Shown here in pieces: positions 63,889 through 64,000 of a DNA stretch of 64,000 nt (its first letter is position 1; each line of letters opens with the position of its first letter). Position numbers and translations under genes: made by a program. Source of the stretch: JAJPKK01 sp963781195 (GTDB lineage Bacteria; Pseudomonadota; Alphaproteobacteria; Rhizobiales; Xanthobacteraceae). Below the pieces are notes generated by a model that was given only the letters and a program-made list of their open reading frames with translations, did no database searches and was not told where the DNA came from. The stretch covers positions 682,001-746,000 of the forward strand of contig CAWAEZ010000011.1 of assembly GCA_963781195.1 (NCBI GenBank). The letters run 5' to 3'.

Positions 63889-64000
63889 CAGCGTATCGAC
63901 GGGGCATGGACGCGCCTCAACGACATCATGCTCCCGGCCGCCGTCCTTGCCTTCCCTGACACGCAAAACCGATTACAATGGCGGCAACGCCAACGTGACT

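Overview
The window is GC-rich (mid-60s percent by eye), densely coded chromosomal DNA. It looks like an alphaproteobacterium of the order Hyphomicrobiales, probably near Bradyrhizobium, Rhodopseudomonas or Afipia. The indications are a SUF operon with a small membrane gene between sufB and sufC, a Bug-type solute-binding protein, many ATGA-overlapping operons, and short dispersed hairpins built on GGCCGGGC/GCCCGGCC. I saw no rRNA, tRNA, CRISPR array, transposase or phage gene.

Layout. 0-1 kb: 3' part of a ygiQ-type radical SAM gene carrying two frameshifts. 1.2-5.4 kb: a Bug solute-binding protein converging on a four-gene operon (Gfo/Idh/MocA oxidoreductase, creatininase-family amidohydrolase, cupin, D-2-hydroxyacid dehydrogenase), probably uptake and breakdown of an unknown organic acid or amide. 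5.5-14 kb: a surface-glycan cassette with a large membrane protein, a methyltransferase plus sugar-type oxidoreductase pair, and the operon rfbF-rfbG-C-methyltransferase-glycosyltransferase, which should make and transfer a CDP-derived branched deoxysugar. 14.3-22.7 kb: periplasmic oxidation genes (NHL propeller, PQQ dehydrogenase, ABM-domain membrane protein, and a three-subunit GMC dehydrogenase with a triheme cytochrome c). 22.8-28.6 kb: an ArsR-like regulator and a TetR-controlled RND efflux pair with a perfect 20-bp operator. 29-31.4 kb: small or poorly known genes. 31.8-39.2 kb: the SUF iron-sulfur assembly operon with a second cysteine desulfurase at its head.

40.5-44.9 kb holds the most interesting locus: a compact azole-peptide (TOMM/LAP RiPP) set. 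A 111-residue precursor ends in an 18-residue core with seven Cys and five Arg. It is followed by a fused leader-binding/YcaO cyclodehydratase and a SagB-type azoline dehydrogenase. The intergenic leader between precursor and enzymes holds two hairpins and an imperfect tandem repeat. No exporter, leader protease or obvious immunity gene is linked.

45-57 kb: VOC proteins, propionyl/acetyl-CoA carboxylase alpha subunit, 1-Cys peroxiredoxin, a PaaI-type thioesterase, an APC permease, a tandem pair of secreted paralogues of unknown function, and a frameshifted alpha/beta-hydrolase-like gene. 57-64 kb: an FAD aromatic hydroxylase, then an adenine deaminase, a DUF1989 protein with a tiny co-transcribed ribbon-helix-helix gene, and a divergent GntR-flavin reductase-BMP binding protein operon. 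These last genes suggest purine or other nitrogen-compound scavenging.

A window-wide oddity is the number of short perfect or near-perfect tandem duplications of 15-17 bp (plus 21 and 33 bp), mostly intergenic. They occur at about ten places, including the leaders of rfbF, sufC, the ABM gene, the PQQ gene and the YcaO gene. In the list below, starts were chosen from Shine-Dalgarno matches, signal peptides and overlaps with the upstream gene.
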